Source: SIG452 sp045631485
GTDB lineage: Bacteria > Bacillota > Clostridia > UMGS1840
Length of the DNA: 14,909 nt
Assembly: GCA_045631485.1 (NCBI GenBank)
Contig: JAZQUU010000001.1
Coordinates: 1-14,909 of the forward strand
Direction: 5' to 3'
In this document: in pieces, positions 1 to 6,243 of the stretch
How positions within the stretch are numbered: the first letter of the stretch is position 1
Layout: every line of letters starts with the position of its first letter
Position numbers and translations under genes: made by a program
The notes under the pieces: model-generated
The model's input: the letters and a program-made list of their open reading frames with translations, nothing else
Told to the model about the DNA's origin: nothing
Databases searched by the model: none

Positions 1-1118
1 GATTTACCACCAAAGCAGGAATCATCGATTATAAAAAAGCAGAATCGGAAATTTTAATCGCTTACGAAAACGGTGTCAACTATTTTGATACTGCTTTTAT
101 TTACCCCGGCAGCGAAACTCTTTTGGGGAAGATTTTCAGTGAAAACAAACTTCGTGATAAGGTGTATATTGCAACTAAGCTTCCACATTATTTAGTGAAA
201 AAATACGAAGATTTAGATAAGATTTTTTATGAAGAATTAAAGCGTTTGCAGACTGATTATGTGGATTACTATTTTATGCACATGTTATCGGGTGTGGACG
301 CCTGGAATCGTATGTTAGCATTAGGTGTTTTGGATTGGATTGCCGAAAAGAAACAGAAAGGTCAAATCCGTCAGCTTGGTTTTTCTTATCACGGAAATAC
401 CGATAATTTTATAAAGCTTGTGGATGCTTATGATTGGGATTTTTGTATGATTCAGTATAATTATCTGGACGAAAATACCCAGGCAGGGAAGAGGGGGCTT
501 TGCTACGCTAATCAAAAAGGACTTCCCGTGATGATAATGGAGCCTCTTCGCGGCGGAAGATTGGTAAATCGACTTCCAGAGAAAGCCAAACAGTTGATGA
601 GAGTGCATTCCAAACAATATACTCCTGCCGAATGGTCTTTTCGTTGGCTTTGGAATCAGCCTGAGGTAACGGTTGTGCTATCGGGAATGAATTCTAAAGA
701 AATGATTTTGGAAAATGCAAAAACCGCCTCGGAAACCAAAATCGGAGAATTCACTGCCGAAGATTTTAAAATGTTATCTTTTGTGGTACAAGAAATCAAC
801 CAAAAGATGAAAGTTGGTTGCACCGGTTGCGGTTACTGTATGCCTTGCCCCAAAGGGGTGGATATCCCCGGTTCCTTTTCGGCTTATAACCGAAAATATA
901 CGGATAATTCATTTCAAGCTTTGAGAGAGCATTTTATGGGAACTGCGTTACGTAAAAATTCCACAGCCGCTTCCAACTGTATCGGTTGCGGCAAATGTGA
1001 AACCCATTGCCCCCAGGCAATTCCCATTCGTGAAGAGTTAAAAAAGGTTTCCAAAGAGCTGGAAGGCCCGATTTATCGTATTGCAAGAGCATTTACTCAT
1101 AAATTTGGAAAATTTTAA
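1..1118 (+). CDS. Aldo/keto reductase with C-terminal 4Fe-4S ferredoxin-like domain (5' end cut by window)
   Basis: This is a predicted NAD(P)H-dependent oxidoreductase of the COG1453 type: an aldo/keto reductase barrel followed by an iron-sulfur tail. The reading frame is open from base 3, so the true start lies upstream; by family pattern roughly 20-25 residues (the GFG-containing N terminus) are missing. The catalytic tetrad is visible: Asp at 87-89 in FDTA, Tyr at 102-104 in IYPGSE, Lys in ATKLP and His in YYFMHM. The tail carries CTGCGYCMPCP and CIGCGKCETHCP, eight cysteines suited to one or two 4Fe-4S clusters. Its substrate cannot be read from sequence. It precedes the MFS gene by 35 bp and probably shares a transcript with it and the EamA gene. 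A start at the internal TTG at 123 is rejected because it would remove the catalytic Asp and Tyr. Confidence 0.93.
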   Translation, partial: FTTKAGIIDYKKAESEILIAYENGVNYFDTAFIYPGSETLLGKIFSENKLRDKVYIATKLPHYLVKKYEDLDKIFYEELKRLQTDYVDYYFMHMLSGVDAWNRMLALGVLDWIAEKKQKGQIRQLGFSYHGNTDNFIKLVDAYDWDFCMIQYNYLDENTQAGKRGLCYANQKGLPVMIMEPLRGGRLVNRLPEKAKQLMRVHSKQYTPAEWSFRWLWNQPEVTVVLSGMNSKEMILENAKTASETKIGEFTAEDFKMLSFVVQEINQKMKVGCTGCGYCMPCPKGVDIPGSFSAYNRKYTDNSFQALREHFMGTALRKNSTAASNCIGCGKCETHCPQAIPIREELKKVSKELEGPIYRIARAFTHKFGKF

Positions 1119-1140
1119 CTATTAAAAATATCAAAAAATA

Positions 1141-1168
1141 TGGAGAAACAACATTGGAGAAACAATAT
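1141..1168 (+). repeat. 14-bp tandem duplication over the MFS start codon
   Basis: Positions 1141-1154 (tggagaaacaacat) and 1155-1168 (tggagaaacaatat) are adjacent copies with 13 of 14 bases identical. With a single copy the ATG at 1140 would open straight into the MFS frame (ATG GAG AAA CAA TAT). With two copies that ATG is out of frame, a TTG is created at the junction, and the GGAG of the first copy now sits at ribosome-binding distance from that TTG. Confidence 0.85.
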
Positions 1169-2395
1169 AAACGATTAACCTTAGCATGTTATACGGTAAG
1201 CCTCTCAATGGCGGTGGTGTGCAATTTACCGCCGGTATTGTTTTTGACATTTCGTAATTTATATGGCTTGTCCTATACTATGCTCGGACTTTTCATTTTC
1301 ATCAATTTTACTACGCAGTTATTGGTGGATTTGTTGTTCAGCTTCTTTTCTCATAAATTTAATATCGCAAAAACCGTTAAATTAACACCGGTTTTGACAA
1401 TAGTGGGAATGCTTATTTATGGACTTTGGCATCTTGTGTTTCCCAATTCGGTTTATTTGGGATTGCTTCTTGGCACCATTATTTTCTCAGCATCTTCGGG
1501 ATTGTGTGAAGTGTTAATCAGTCCCGTGATTGCGGCAATTCCTTCCGATAATCCTGAACGGCAGATGAGCAGGCTCCATTCGGTTTACGCTTGGGGCGTG
1601 TCACCTGTGGTGATTTTAGGGACGTTGTTTTTGTTAGCATTTGGCGGGGAACTGTGGTATGTGTTAGTTTTATTGTTTACAGTGATTCCGTTAAGCTCCG
1701 TATTGTTATTTATCGGAGTTCGTATTCCTGAGATAGAAACTAATGAGAGAATATCTGATGTTCGGAAATTCTTTTGCGATAAAGCCTTGTGGCTTTGTGT
1801 ACTTGCTATCTTTTTGGGTGGTGCAACCGAGTGCAATATGTCGCAATGGGCATCGGGATATGCGGAAAACGCTTTGGGAGTTCCCAAAATTTGGGGAGAT
1901 GTTTTCGGCGTTGCCTTATTTGGTGTAATGCTTGGACTTGGCAGAACCCTTTATTCTAAATTTGGCAAACATATTTTCAGAGTTTTGATTTTCGGTTCAT
2001 TGGGAGCATTTTTGTGTTACATTACGGCTGTGTTTTCCCAAAATGCAATCATCGGAATGATTGCTTGTGCATTGGTTGGTTTCTTTGCTTGTATGCTTTG
2101 GCCCGGAACTTTGGTTGTGGCAGCAGATAAGTTTCCGACAAGCGGTGTATTCATTTATGCCATGATGGCAGCAGGCGGTGATATGGGAGCTTCTGTGGTT
2201 CCGCAATTGGTTGGTATGGTGACGGATGTTTCCATCGGACAACCTTGGGTAGTCTCTATGGCGAATGTCATCGGTATGTCTGCAGAACAGTTGGCAATGC
2301 GAATCGGGATGTTGTTTTCCTCTGTTTTTCCGTTGCTGGGGATTTTTATTCTGACTAGGTTATGGAAGTCTTCTCATAAGGAGGGGACCAAATGA
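1154..2395 (+). CDS. MFS transporter
   Basis: This encodes a 413-residue integral membrane protein with about twelve hydrophobic segments, the usual length and layout of a major facilitator superfamily secondary transporter. The first segments are near residues 10-30 and 40-65, there is a basic cytoplasmic loop, and a glycine-rich stretch in the second half (AAGGDMGASVVPQ) resembles MFS helices. Substrate and direction are unknown. The start is TTG at 1154, with GGAGA at 1142-1146 as its ribosome binding site 7 nt upstream. The start region contains a 14-bp tandem duplication (see repeat entry); the ATG at 1140 is out of frame and gives only a 12-residue peptide. The stop overlaps the start of the EamA gene (ATGA), so the two are probably translationally coupled. 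A later in-frame ATG (residue 19) would cut into the first helix. Confidence 0.88.
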   Translation: MEKQYKRLTLACYTVSLSMAVVCNLPPVLFLTFRNLYGLSYTMLGLFIFINFTTQLLVDLLFSFFSHKFNIAKTVKLTPVLTIVGMLIYGLWHLVFPNSVYLGLLLGTIIFSASSGLCEVLISPVIAAIPSDNPERQMSRLHSVYAWGVSPVVILGTLFLLAFGGELWYVLVLLFTVIPLSSVLLFIGVRIPEIETNERISDVRKFFCDKALWLCVLAIFLGGATECNMSQWASGYAENALGVPKIWGDVFGVALFGVMLGLGRTLYSKFGKHIFRVLIFGSLGAFLCYITAVFSQNAIIGMIACALVGFFACMLWPGTLVVAADKFPTSGVFIYAMMAAGGDMGASVVPQLVGMVTDVSIGQPWVVSMANVIGMSAEQLAMRIGMLFSSVFPLLGIFILTRLWKSSHKEGTK

Positions 2396-3291
2396 TCAAA
2401 AAACAAACATTTTTTGCAATCTTGGCAGCACTTCTGGCACAATTGATTTTTGGACTTAGTTTTTTATTTACCAAAATCTGTCTCGGCACAGCTTCTGCAT
2501 TGGTTGTAATTGCAAATCGTTATTTGGTTGCCTTTATCGGCTTAACCGTAGTGATGATTATCACAAAAACAAAGCTTCGTTTCGAAAGAAATCTTTGGAA
2601 GCTTCTTTTAATGGCACTATTTCAACCAATTATTTATTTTTCGTGTGAAACCTATGGTATTCAGTTGACCAACAGCTCCTTTTCTGCGGTGATGATTGCG
2701 ATGATTCCCATTGTTGCGATGGTTGGCGGAATTTTCTTTTTGGGAGAAAAGCCGTGTGTTTGGCAATATGTTTTTGCCATTGTTTCCACAGGTGGAGTAA
2801 TTCTGACGGTAGTTACGGAAGTCGGGCGGGGAAGAGTGCTTCCCTTGGGAATGGTTCTTCTTATATTTGCAGTTGTTTCTTCTGCAGGGTATAACATCAC
2901 AAGCAGACGCATTTCCGGGGAGTATTCTGTGATTGAAAGAACCTATGCAATGACATTAACGGGGTTTGTGATGTTTTCGGGCTTGGCTTTATTGGAAAAT
3001 ATTCAAAATCCGATTCTTTTGATTTTATCATTTGCCGATTGGCAATATACCGGCGGAATTTTGTATCTTGGAATTGTGTCATGCGTAGTTGCATTTTTGT
3101 GCTTAAATTACTCAAATACACATCTGCCGGTATCGAAAACGACTATCTTTTCAAATTTAACGACTGTGGTTTCAGTGATTGCAGGAGCATTATTTTTAAA
3201 TGAATCGTTTTCCGTTCTTTCGCAGATTGGTATCGTGATGATTATTCTTGGAGTGGTCGGGGTTCAGCTTCTTCAGGTGAATCAGTCGTAA
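2392..3291 (+). CDS. EamA/DMT-family transporter
   Basis: This encodes a 299-residue membrane protein with about ten hydrophobic helices arranged as two similar halves, the layout of EamA-domain drug/metabolite transporters (often exporters of amino acids or metabolites). Each half has the expected hydrophobic core, for example MIAMIPIVAMVGGIFFLGE near residues 101-119 in the first half and the matching stretch ending in GALFLNESF near residue 270 in the second; the FLGE/FLNE pair is typical of the family. The ATG is chosen because of AAGGAGG about 8 nt upstream and because it overlaps the MFS stop by 4 bp. It is the last gene of the AKR-MFS-EamA run. No clear hairpin terminator follows; the next promoter begins about 60 bp downstream. 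The substrate is unknown. Confidence 0.9.
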   Translation: MIKKQTFFAILAALLAQLIFGLSFLFTKICLGTASALVVIANRYLVAFIGLTVVMIITKTKLRFERNLWKLLLMALFQPIIYFSCETYGIQLTNSSFSAVMIAMIPIVAMVGGIFFLGEKPCVWQYVFAIVSTGGVILTVVTEVGRGRVLPLGMVLLIFAVVSSAGYNITSRRISGEYSVIERTYAMTLTGFVMFSGLALLENIQNPILLILSFADWQYTGGILYLGIVSCVVAFLCLNYSNTHLPVSKTTIFSNLTTVVSVIAGALFLNESFSVLSQIGIVMIILGVVGVQLLQVNQS

Positions 3292-3350
3292 GAAAATCAA
3301 TAATTTGTTGAAAATGATAGAGAAAAATGATATTAAATTATAAATTACTA

Positions 3351-3379
3351 TTGACAATTTTTAATTTATAGGATAAAAT
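3351..3379 (+). promoter_or_regulatory. SigA-type promoter of the amino acid ABC operon
   Basis: A perfect -35 TTGACA (3351-3356) is followed after 17 nt by TAAAAT (3374-3379). A TATAAT at 3383-3388 is closer to consensus but too far from this -35. A 9-bp inverted repeat (tataaatta 3339-3347, taatttata 3362-3370) is centred on the -35 box and could be an operator, although such repeats arise easily in AT-rich DNA. Confidence 0.75.
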
Positions 3380-3412
3380 AGATATAATATTTTATTATGG
3401 AGGAATATACAA

Positions 3413-4180
3413 ATGAAAAAACTATTATCCGTTCTTTTAGTAGCTATGATGCTCGTTGGTCTGGTAGCTTGTGGTGCTCCCGCTAATGAAGTTACCGAAA
3501 ACGGCAAACACTTTGTGGTTGCTACCGATAAAGGTTTCAGTCCTTTTGAATTTCAGGATGCTGACGGCAACATCGTTGGTATCGATATGGATATTTTAGC
3601 TGCAGTTGCAGAAGACCAGGGCTTTACCTATGATCTTCAGTACATCGGCTGGGATGCAGCAATCGCTGCTTGTCAGGCAGGTCAGGCTGACGGTATGATC
3701 GCAGGTGCTTCTATCACCGAAGAAAGAAAAGCAAACGGCTGGACTTTCTCCGAAGGTTACTATGATGCAACTCAGGGTATGGCAGTAGGAGCTGAATCCG
3801 ATATCACCGGTTTTGCTGATATGGCAGGTAAAAAAGTTGCTGTTAAAAACGGTACCATGAGCAATCAGTATGCAGAAAGCATCAAAGACCAGTATGGTTT
3901 TGAAGTTGTGACTTTCGCTACCTCTCCTGATATGTATCAGGCAGTTATGGGTGGTCAGGTAGATGCTTGTATCGATGATACTCCGATTTTAAAATACAAC
4001 ATCAAAATCGGCGAACTGGCTATGAAATTTGTAGACGGTACCGAAAACGAACCCGCTCAGTACGGTATGGCAATTTTTGATACTTCCAAACAGGAATTAA
4101 TTGATCTGTTTAACGAAGGTCTTAAAAATATCAAAGCAAACGGCAAATACGAAGAAATTATCGTAAAATATTTGGGTTAA
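3413..4180 (+). CDS. Polar amino acid ABC transporter substrate-binding lipoprotein
   Basis: This is the extracellular binding protein (255 aa, SBP family 3) of an amino acid uptake system, tethered to the outer face of the membrane. A lipoprotein signal covers residues 1-20: two lysines, a hydrophobic core and the lipobox LVAC with Cys20 as the lipidated residue. The mature part shows SBP family 3 hallmarks: FSPFEFQDADGNIVGIDMDI near the start, ITEER whose Arg usually binds the ligand carboxylate, and DACIDD in the second lobe. GGAGGA at 3399-3404 is a strong ribosome binding site. The permease and ATPase follow. Codon choice differs from the neighbours (13 of 18 Ile codons are ATC), which fits high expression. 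Glutamine, arginine, histidine or cystine are possible ligands; the sequence does not decide between them. Confidence 0.93.
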   Translation: MKKLLSVLLVAMMLVGLVACGAPANEVTENGKHFVVATDKGFSPFEFQDADGNIVGIDMDILAAVAEDQGFTYDLQYIGWDAAIAACQAGQADGMIAGASITEERKANGWTFSEGYYDATQGMAVGAESDITGFADMAGKKVAVKNGTMSNQYAESIKDQYGFEVVTFATSPDMYQAVMGGQVDACIDDTPILKYNIKIGELAMKFVDGTENEPAQYGMAIFDTSKQELIDLFNEGLKNIKANGKYEEIIVKYLG

Positions 4181-4190
4181 TCATTTCCGA

Positions 4191-4222
4191 GAAAGGGCAT
4201 TGGATGAATCCGGTGCCCTTTC
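4191..4222 (+). promoter_or_regulatory. Strong intercistronic stem-loop between binding protein and permease genes
   Basis: The arms 4191-4204 and 4209-4222 pair over 14 bp (including two G-T wobbles) around a 4-nt loop (tgaa). No T-run follows, so this is not a classic terminator. Its place just after the binding protein stop fits an mRNA-stabilising or partial-termination element that lets the lipoprotein outnumber the membrane components, as known for binding-protein operons such as malE-malF. Confidence 0.8.
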
Positions 4223-4240
4223 CTATGAAACTATGTAATA

Positions 4241-4255
4241 GGAGGGAGAGCTCCC
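4241..4255 (+). promoter_or_regulatory. Ribosome binding site of the permease gene, within a small possible hairpin
   Basis: GGAGGG (4241-4246) lies 9 nt before the ATG at 4256. CTCCC at 4251-4255, directly before the start codon, is complementary to GGGAG at 4244-4248, or its CTCC to GGAG at 4241-4244, so the site could fold on itself and lower translation. The folding is inferred, not shown. Confidence 0.5.
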
Positions 4256-4927
4256 ATGGAGCAGATTATTTTTACATACGGTCCTCTGTTATTGGAAGCA
4301 ATGGGGCAAACATTATTGCTTGCTTTATGGGGATTGCTTTTCGGATGTATTTTAGGAATTGTGTTTGGCTTGGCAAGTGTTGTTAATAACAAAGTTTCCA
4401 GAGCAATTTCTGCAATTTATGTTAATTTAATCCGCGGAGTTCCGATGATTGTTTTGGCATTCTTCATCTTTTATGGAGTTCCGTATGGCGCAAAAACTAT
4501 TTTGGGCGTTAAATTTGTTTTAACATCTTTGCAAGCAGGTACCATTTGTTTGGCGTTAAACTGTGGTGCTTATATGTCTGAAATCATCCGTGCAGGGATT
4601 CAGTCTATTGATCCCGGTCAGATGGAAGCGGCCAGAAGCTTAGGGCTTTCTTATTGGCGTTCTATGTTTCGTGTAGTGCTGCCGCAGGCAATTAAAAATA
4701 TGATTCCCAGTATTGTGAATCAGTTTATTATTACGTTAAAAGATACCTCTATCTTATCTGTTATCGGTTTCCCGGAATTAGTAAACAAAGCGCAAAACGT
4801 TATTGCGATTACCTTTAAGTCTTTTGAAACCTGGGGAATTGTTGCAGTGATGTATTTGGTTGTTATCCTGGCATTGCAGCAGGTAGCAAATGCGTTAGAG
4901 AGGAGCTTAAAACGTGACCGCAAATAG
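4256..4927 (+). CDS. Polar amino acid ABC transporter permease
   Basis: This is the 223-residue membrane subunit of the uptake system, of the HisM/GlnP type in which one gene can supply both permease subunits as a homodimer. About five hydrophobic segments are visible. The EAA loop that docks on the ATPase is intact at residues 124-143 (EAARSLG through to VLPQ). The N-terminal family signature NLIRGVPMIV is at residues 57-66, followed by a YGVPYG stretch. The length is normal for the family. The ATG is supported by GGAGGG 9 nt upstream. Its last 14 bp overlap the ATPase gene, so the two are probably translationally coupled. An overlapping frame starting at 4204 runs across the upstream hairpin and is not a gene. 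Confidence 0.94.
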   Translation: MEQIIFTYGPLLLEAMGQTLLLALWGLLFGCILGIVFGLASVVNNKVSRAISAIYVNLIRGVPMIVLAFFIFYGVPYGAKTILGVKFVLTSLQAGTICLALNCGAYMSEIIRAGIQSIDPGQMEAARSLGLSYWRSMFRVVLPQAIKNMIPSIVNQFIITLKDTSILSVIGFPELVNKAQNVIAITFKSFETWGIVAVMYLVVILALQQVANALERSLKRDRK

Positions 4928-5660
4928 AAACAATGTTAAAATTCATATTGAAAATTTAACAAAAAACTTTGGAAAAAACGAGGTTCTTCGCGGAATCTCT
5001 ACCGATATATATGAAGGGGAAGTGGTTTGTGTAATCGGGCCTTCCGGTTCCGGTAAATCCACGCTCCTTCGTTGTATGAACAAACTGGAAGATATTACTT
5101 CCGGCGAAATTATTGTTGACGGCTACCGTATCAATGATAAGAAAATTAAAATCAATAAAGTCAGAGAAAACATCGGTATGGTGTTTCAACATTTTAATTT
5201 GTTTGCAAATATGAATGTGCTTCGTAATCTGATGCTGGCACCTGTTGATTTGAAGAAAGCAACCAAGGAAGAAGCAAAAGCAAATGCTTTGCGTCTTTTG
5301 GAAATGGTTGGTTTAACTGATAAAGCAGAAAGTTATCCTTCTCAGCTTTCCGGTGGTCAGAAACAACGTGTTGCAATTGCAAGAGCCTTGGCTATGAATC
5401 CCGATATTATGCTTTTTGACGAACCTACCAGTGCATTGGACCCTGAAATGGTCGGCGAAGTGTTGGCTGTTATGAAGCAGTTGGCAAAAGACGGTATGAC
5501 CATGGTTGTGGTAACGCACGAAATGGGATTTGCCCGTGAAGTTGCAGATCGTGTACTCTTTATGGATGACGGTGTTATTTTAGAAGAAGGAACTCCCGAT
5601 GAGATTTTTTCCAATCCGAAACACCCCAGAACAATTGACTTTTTAAACAAAGTTCTGTAA
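4914..5660 (+). CDS. Polar amino acid ABC transporter ATP-binding protein (GlnQ-like)
   Basis: This is the cytoplasmic ATPase (248 aa) that powers the amino acid importer. All nucleotide-binding motifs are intact and in order: Walker A GPSGSGKS (42-49), Q-loop Gln92 in VFQHFNLF, signature LSGGQ (145-149), Walker B IMLFDE (165-170) with catalytic Glu170, and H-loop His202 in VVTHEMGF. The spacing and the phrase MDDGVILEEGTPDEIF are those of the GlnQ/HisP group. The start is GTG at 4914, supported by AGGAG at 4901-4905 eight nt upstream; the nearby ATG at 4933 is out of frame. The gene starts inside the last codons of the permease gene, and is the last of the operon. Confidence 0.96.
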   Translation: MTANRNNVKIHIENLTKNFGKNEVLRGISTDIYEGEVVCVIGPSGSGKSTLLRCMNKLEDITSGEIIVDGYRINDKKIKINKVRENIGMVFQHFNLFANMNVLRNLMLAPVDLKKATKEEAKANALRLLEMVGLTDKAESYPSQLSGGQKQRVAIARALAMNPDIMLFDEPTSALDPEMVGEVLAVMKQLAKDGMTMVVVTHEMGFAREVADRVLFMDDGVILEEGTPDEIFSNPKHPRTIDFLNKVL

Positions 5661-5686
5661 AATTGATAAGCTTTCTTAAAAAATTA

Positions 5687-5740
5687 AATACCTATGGGGA
5701 ATTTTGAAGAAAAATCTAAATAAATTCCCCAAAAGGTATT
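5687..5740 (+). repeat. Large imperfect inverted repeat after the ABC operon
   Basis: The outer arms aatacct (5687-5693) and aggtatt (5734-5740) and inner arms ggggaattt (5696-5704) and aaattcccc (5722-5730) pair over 16 bp, with a small internal loop and a 17-nt terminal loop. It may end ABC transcription, but no T-run follows. Its last two bases are the first two of the tRNA promoter -35 box, so it could also be an operator or a remnant of a small repeat element. Confidence 0.65.
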
Positions 5741-5767
5741 GACATTTCTCCTGATATTTGGTATAAT
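5739..5767 (+). promoter_or_regulatory. Full-consensus SigA promoter for the tRNA-Ser pair
   Basis: TTGACA (5739-5744) and TATAAT (5762-5767) are separated by exactly 17 nt. Both hexamers are perfect, which fits a strong stable-RNA promoter. The expected start, near 5774, is about 12 nt before the first tRNA. Confidence 0.88.
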
Positions 5768-5785
5768 ACAATTCGTTCTCGATAG

Positions 5786-5872
5786 GGAGAGATGTCCGAG
5801 TGGTTTAAGGAGCTAGTCTTGAAAACTAGTGACTCGAAAGAGCCCAGAGTTCGAATCTCTGTCTCTCCGCCA
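5786..5872 (+). tRNA. tRNA-Ser (anticodon TGA), CCA encoded
   Basis: The acceptor stem ggagaga (5786-5792) pairs with tctctcc (5862-5868), followed by discriminator G and encoded CCA (5870-5872). The anticodon stem ctagt/actag encloses loop cttgaaa, giving anticodon TGA (reads UCN serine codons). The T arm is cagag-ttcgaat-ctctg (5845-5861). A long variable arm (gactcgaaagag) marks it as a class II serine tRNA. Confidence 0.96.
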
Positions 5873-5873
5873 A

Positions 5874-5908
5874 CGGAAAGGCAGGTTTCGTTAAGACTTG
5901 CCTTTCCG
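5874..5908 (+). terminator. Hairpin between the two tRNA-Ser genes
   Basis: The arms 5874-5886 and 5896-5908 form a 13-bp stem with one G-T pair and a 9-nt loop. No T-run follows, so it may act as a weak terminator or a processing signal in a joint tRNA transcript. No separate promoter is evident before the second tRNA. Confidence 0.5.
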
Positions 5909-5944
5909 CTATCAAAATTAAATACGGAATGAAAATTCGGTTGT

Positions 5945-6036
5945 GGAGAAGTACTCAAGTTGGCCGAAGAGGCGCCCCTGCTAAGGGCGTAGGGCGGGTA
6001 ACCGTCGCGAGGGTTCAAATCCCTCCTTCTCCGCCA
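5945..6036 (+). tRNA. tRNA-Ser (anticodon GCT), CCA encoded
   Basis: The acceptor stem ggagaag (5945-5951) pairs with cttctcc (6026-6032), then G and CCA (6034-6036). The anticodon stem cgccc/gggcg encloses loop ctgctaa, giving anticodon GCT (reads AGC/AGU). The T arm is gaggg-ttcaaat-ccctc (6009-6025). A long variable arm is present, as in serine tRNAs. It reads the serine codon box that the first tRNA does not. Confidence 0.96.
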
Positions 6037-6070
6037 AAAATCCTCGTACGATTGTACGGGGATTTTTATT
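6036..6070 (+). terminator. Intrinsic terminator of the tRNA-Ser unit
   Basis: The arms 6036-6049 and 6054-6067 pair over 14 bp with one G-T wobble around loop gatt. The 3' arm ends in a T-run (gattttta). The stem begins at the final A of the tRNA CCA. Confidence 0.88.
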
Positions 6071-6160
6071 TACTATTTGTTCGCTTATGTTATGCTTATT
6101 TTTATAGGAATCAATATTGTTTGTAATATGATGAAAAATAGAAAAATGTCAAAAAAAGTC

Positions 6161-6191
6161 TTGCATCGTCCCTTGGGGTATGGTATATAAT
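6161..6191 (+). promoter_or_regulatory. Probable promoter of the VanY-type carboxypeptidase gene
   Basis: TTGCAT (6161-6166) lies upstream of TATATAAT (6184-6191). Taking TATATA as the -10 gives a 17-nt spacer, taking TATAAT gives 19. The rest of the 6068-6243 gap is AT-rich and holds the ribosome binding site GGAG at 6232-6235; nothing else stands out in it. Confidence 0.55.
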
Positions 6192-6243
6192 TAATACAGT
6201 TTATCAATTATAATTTAACTGAAAGAATAATGGAGTAAATGAT

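Noticed and set aside
1140..1178. ATG at 1140 as the MFS start
   Set aside because: It is out of frame and stops after 12 codons; it is kept only as evidence for the duplication.
4204..4386. 60-residue plus-strand open frame before and over the permease start
   Set aside because: It begins inside the intercistronic hairpin and overlaps the well-supported permease in another frame.
5716..6018. 100-residue minus-strand open frame
   Set aside because: It is antisense to both tRNA-Ser genes; phrases like ETEIRTLGSFESLVFKTSS are the typical spurious translation of antisense tRNA-Ser.
5929..6126. 65-residue plus-strand open frame
   Set aside because: It is a read-through of the second tRNA-Ser gene and its terminator, with no ribosome binding site.
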